Shown: positions 61,943-64,000 of the stretch, piece after piece
How positions within the stretch are numbered: position 1 is the first letter of the stretch
Layout of the letters: every line of letters begins with the position of its first letter
Assembly: GCA_009823505.1 (NCBI GenBank)
Contig: VZQC01007121.1
Coordinates: forward strand, 468,453 to 532,452
Direction: 5' to 3'
Length of the DNA: 64,000 nt
Origin: Rhizomys pruinosus
Lineage: Eukaryota > Chordata > Mammalia > Rodentia > Spalacidae
The notes under the pieces: generated by a model
Database searches by the model: none
What the model was told of the DNA's origin: nothing
Seen by the model: the letters and a program-made list of their open reading frames with translations, nothing else
Made by a program: the position numbers and the translations under genes

Positions 61943-62337
61943 GGGAACCAAGATTCAGCACTCCCTGGACTTCCCACCCTCGGTGAAGCAGCCTGGGCTC
62001 ACCGGCATGTCCTGTCATCACTTCCCTACCACATGCTGTCTCCTGTCACCAGGACAGCACACTCTAGGGCTCTCTAGCCTTGTCTTAAGGGCTTCCTGTT
62101 CTACACCCCTAGCAGCATAATCCCAGCCCCTGACTAGGATCTAGGGTCCAAGGCCCCTCCAGACTAGCCCCCCACACACACCCATCTGCACTAAAGACTC
62201 CACAGCAGACTTCCCGCACTCCTCCTCATCCCTGACAAACAACTGCCTCTGCCCTGGGCCTTTTCTCAATCCTCAGCAGGGCACATGCCACCTAGTCTTT
62301 CAGGGTAAGTCCAAGGACTACTCTCATCAGTGAGGCA
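61943..62337 (-). other. Epn1 5' intron, unassigned part
   Basis: Nothing recognised. Confidence 0.45.
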
Positions 62338-62733
62338 TGGCCTAACGTGGCGCAGTGTTGTAACAAGTACGTGTAAGGTACTGTTCCTGGGCCTCTGTCT
62401 CCACGGCCTAACATGGCGCAGTGTTGTGACAAACACGTGTAAGGTACTGTTCCTGGGCCTCTGTCTCCACGGCCTAACGTGGCACAGTGTTGTGACAAGC
62501 ACGTGTAAGGTACTGTTTCTGGGCCTCTGTCTCCACGGCCTAACGTGGCACAGTGTTGTGACAAGCACGTGTAAGGTACTGTTTCTGGGCCTCTGTCTCC
62601 ACGGCCTAACGTGGTACAGTGTTGTGACAAGCACGTGTAAGGTACTGTTTCTAGGCCTCTGTCTCCATGGCCTAACGTGGCGCAGTGTTGTGACAAGCAC
62701 GTGTAAGGTACTGTTTCTGGGCCTCAATCTCCA
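62338..62733. repeat. 66-bp minisatellite carrying E-boxes
   Basis: Six 66-bp copies (GGCCTAACGTGGCRCAGTGT marks each). Five carry a perfect CACGTG at 62434, 62500, 62566, 62632 and 62698; the first has TACGTG. Period divisible by three, so frames on both strands stay open. Confidence 0.97.
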
Positions 62734-63074
62734 CTTCTTGGAGCAAAGAAGTCATCCCTGCCTTAGCAAAAAGTCTTTCGGATCATCCATGATAACATAT
62801 TTTGAACTGGATCCCTGGGACGTTCAGCAGCTGGCATAAGGTTCCACAGCCGCCAAGACTGTGTCCAGTCCACCTGGCCCAGCCACTTGCTAAGTCCTGC
62901 CTCAGATGCACTGCCTTCTAACCAAAGCCAGAGATTGACTTGGAAGGCGCACAAACCAGACATTTACCAAACTTACGTACCCACGTACCCTTGACCCAGC
63001 AACTCCAGCTCCAGCAAATACCAAGCACATGAGGATATTAACAGTAGTCTTGTTTTAAAAAAGCAAAATACAGC
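62734..63074 (-). other. Epn1 5' intron, unassigned part
   Basis: Nothing recognised. Confidence 0.45.
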
Positions 63075-63495
63075 TGAGGCCTGATACTGCAGGCCTATAA
63101 TTCCAGCTACCTGGAAGATCGAAGAAGATCACAAGTTCCAGAGCCAAGCATGGCGGTACGTGCCTGCAATCCCAAGCATGGCGGTACATACTTGCAATCC
63201 CAAGAACGGCGGTACGTGCCTGCAATCCCAAGCACGGCGGTACGTGCCTGCAATCCCAAACACGGCGGTACGGTACGTGCCTGCAATCCCAAGCATGGCG
63301 GTACGTGCCTGCAATCCCAAGCACGGCGGTACGTGCCTGCAATCCCAAGCACGGCGGTACGTGCCTGCAATCCCAAGCACGGCGGTACGTGCCTGCAATC
63401 CCAAGCACTTGGGAAGCAAAGCAGAGTAGCTCATCCTCAGCTGCAGACTTCAAAACCAGCCAAGGGTACATTAAGACCCTGTCTCAAAAATCCGA
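63075..63495 (+). mobile_element. B1-like SINE with amplified head
   Basis: 63075-63145 is an older B1-like start. At 63148-63408 the segment GGCGGTACGTGCCTGCAATC is repeated, then GCACTTGGGAAGCAAAGCAG continues into a B1-like 3' half ending AGACCCTGTCTCAAAAATCC. Confidence 0.8.
63148..63408. repeat. 28-bp minisatellite derived from a B1 head
   Basis: Nine copies of a 28-bp unit (GGCGGTACGTGCCTGCAATC plus CCAAGCAC). One copy has an extra CGGTA. The unit corresponds to the B1 segment that contains its pol III A box. Confidence 0.95.
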
Positions 63496-63559
63496 ATAAA
63501 CTAATAAACTAATAAGAAAAATATTTGTTTATGTATATGTACATACACACGTGCACGTG

Positions 63560-63717
63560 TGCTCGGAAACCCATGGAGTGACATATGTTTGTAATTCCAA
63601 AGTCAGGAGGCAGAAAGGATTACTGCACATTTGAAACCAGCCTTACACAGTGAGAACCAAAGACATTTGAGGGGGAAAAATGCGGGCAAAGAGAATAAAT
63701 AAATAAATAAATAAATT
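63560..63717 (+). mobile_element. Old B1-like SINE with (AAAT)n tail
   Basis: GGAGTGACATATGTTTGTAA, AGTCAGGAGGCAGAAAGG and GAAACCAGCCTTACACAGTG; tail (AAAT)6 at 63693-63717. Confidence 0.6.
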
Positions 63718-64000
63718 GAGGGAAGAAAAGCCTGTCCGTAGGAGTGTGTCTTCCTTTTCTTGTCATTGTTCCTTGGTGACCCAGTGTAACAACATTCCAC
63801 ATACCACTCATGCTCTCCTGGGTGCTATAGGGAACCTAGAGTGTGTGGGAGGTCGCAGGTCACACACAAATTCTGCACCATTTTAGGAGACACTTGACCA
63901 TCCTCCGAGTCTGGTAAAGTGGAAGGCCAATGTCCCAGCATACTGAGGATGACTGTGTTTGTTGTCAGGAAATTTAACATTAAAACCATCTTCAGCCGTC
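63718..64000 (-). other. Epn1 5' intron, unassigned part
   Basis: Nothing recognised to the window end. Confidence 0.4.

Overview
This is rodent nuclear DNA, almost certainly from a muroid. The interspersed repeats are the rodent set: 7SL-derived B1, tRNA-derived B3/B2, ID, B4 and L1. The B1 3' half reads GCTGGGGCTACAGGGAGACC, unlike the house-mouse B1 consensus as I remember it, so I do not call the species mouse. Two genes are recognised: Rfpl4 on the + strand and Epn1 (epsin-1) on the - strand. They are convergent, with about 10 kb between their polyadenylation signals. To my knowledge this is the arrangement on mouse chromosome 7.

Layout. 1-3.3 kb: decayed L1 ORF2/3' fragments. 3.3-26 kb: a dense, nested SINE field with no recognised gene. 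26-34.4 kb: Rfpl4, a two-coding-exon gene encoding an intact RING-like plus B30.2/SPRY protein of about 296 residues, with its 4.3 kb intron packed with SINEs. 34.4-43.2 kb: more SINE field. 43.7-58.5 kb: Epn1 exons read right to left. Nine coding exons cover everything from the second half of the ENTH domain through three ubiquitin-interacting motifs, eight DPW motifs, a clathrin box and three NPF motifs to the stop codon. 58.5-64 kb: 5' intron of Epn1. The first coding exon(s), about 76 residues, are not in the window. A run of N (50,410-51,298) interrupts one Epn1 intron.

Two repeat phenomena stand out. (1) Composite SINEs. Eleven copies join the first ~110 bp of B3 to a B1 at one recurrent junction, and several have target-site duplications (TSDs) around the whole unit, so the dimer moves as a unit. 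Separately, at 22.2 kb a tRNA-Glu(UUC)-like sequence joined to a B1 has inserted into a B3 element, an apparently new tRNA-headed chimera. (2) A cluster of minisatellites confined to the Epn1 half: 24-, 27-, 28-, 50-, ~51-, 58- and 66-bp units plus smaller ones. Several lie inside introns and one directly abuts a splice donor. These arrays produce long but meaningless open frames.

Functionally the two genes are unrelated. Epsin-1 is an endocytic adaptor linking PtdIns(4,5)P2 membrane, ubiquitinated cargo, AP-2, EH-domain proteins and clathrin. Rfpl4 belongs to an oocyte/early-embryo-expressed RING-like family. Repeat boundaries are read by eye and are accurate to roughly 5-20 bp. Family names follow resemblance to known consensus elements, not a database search.
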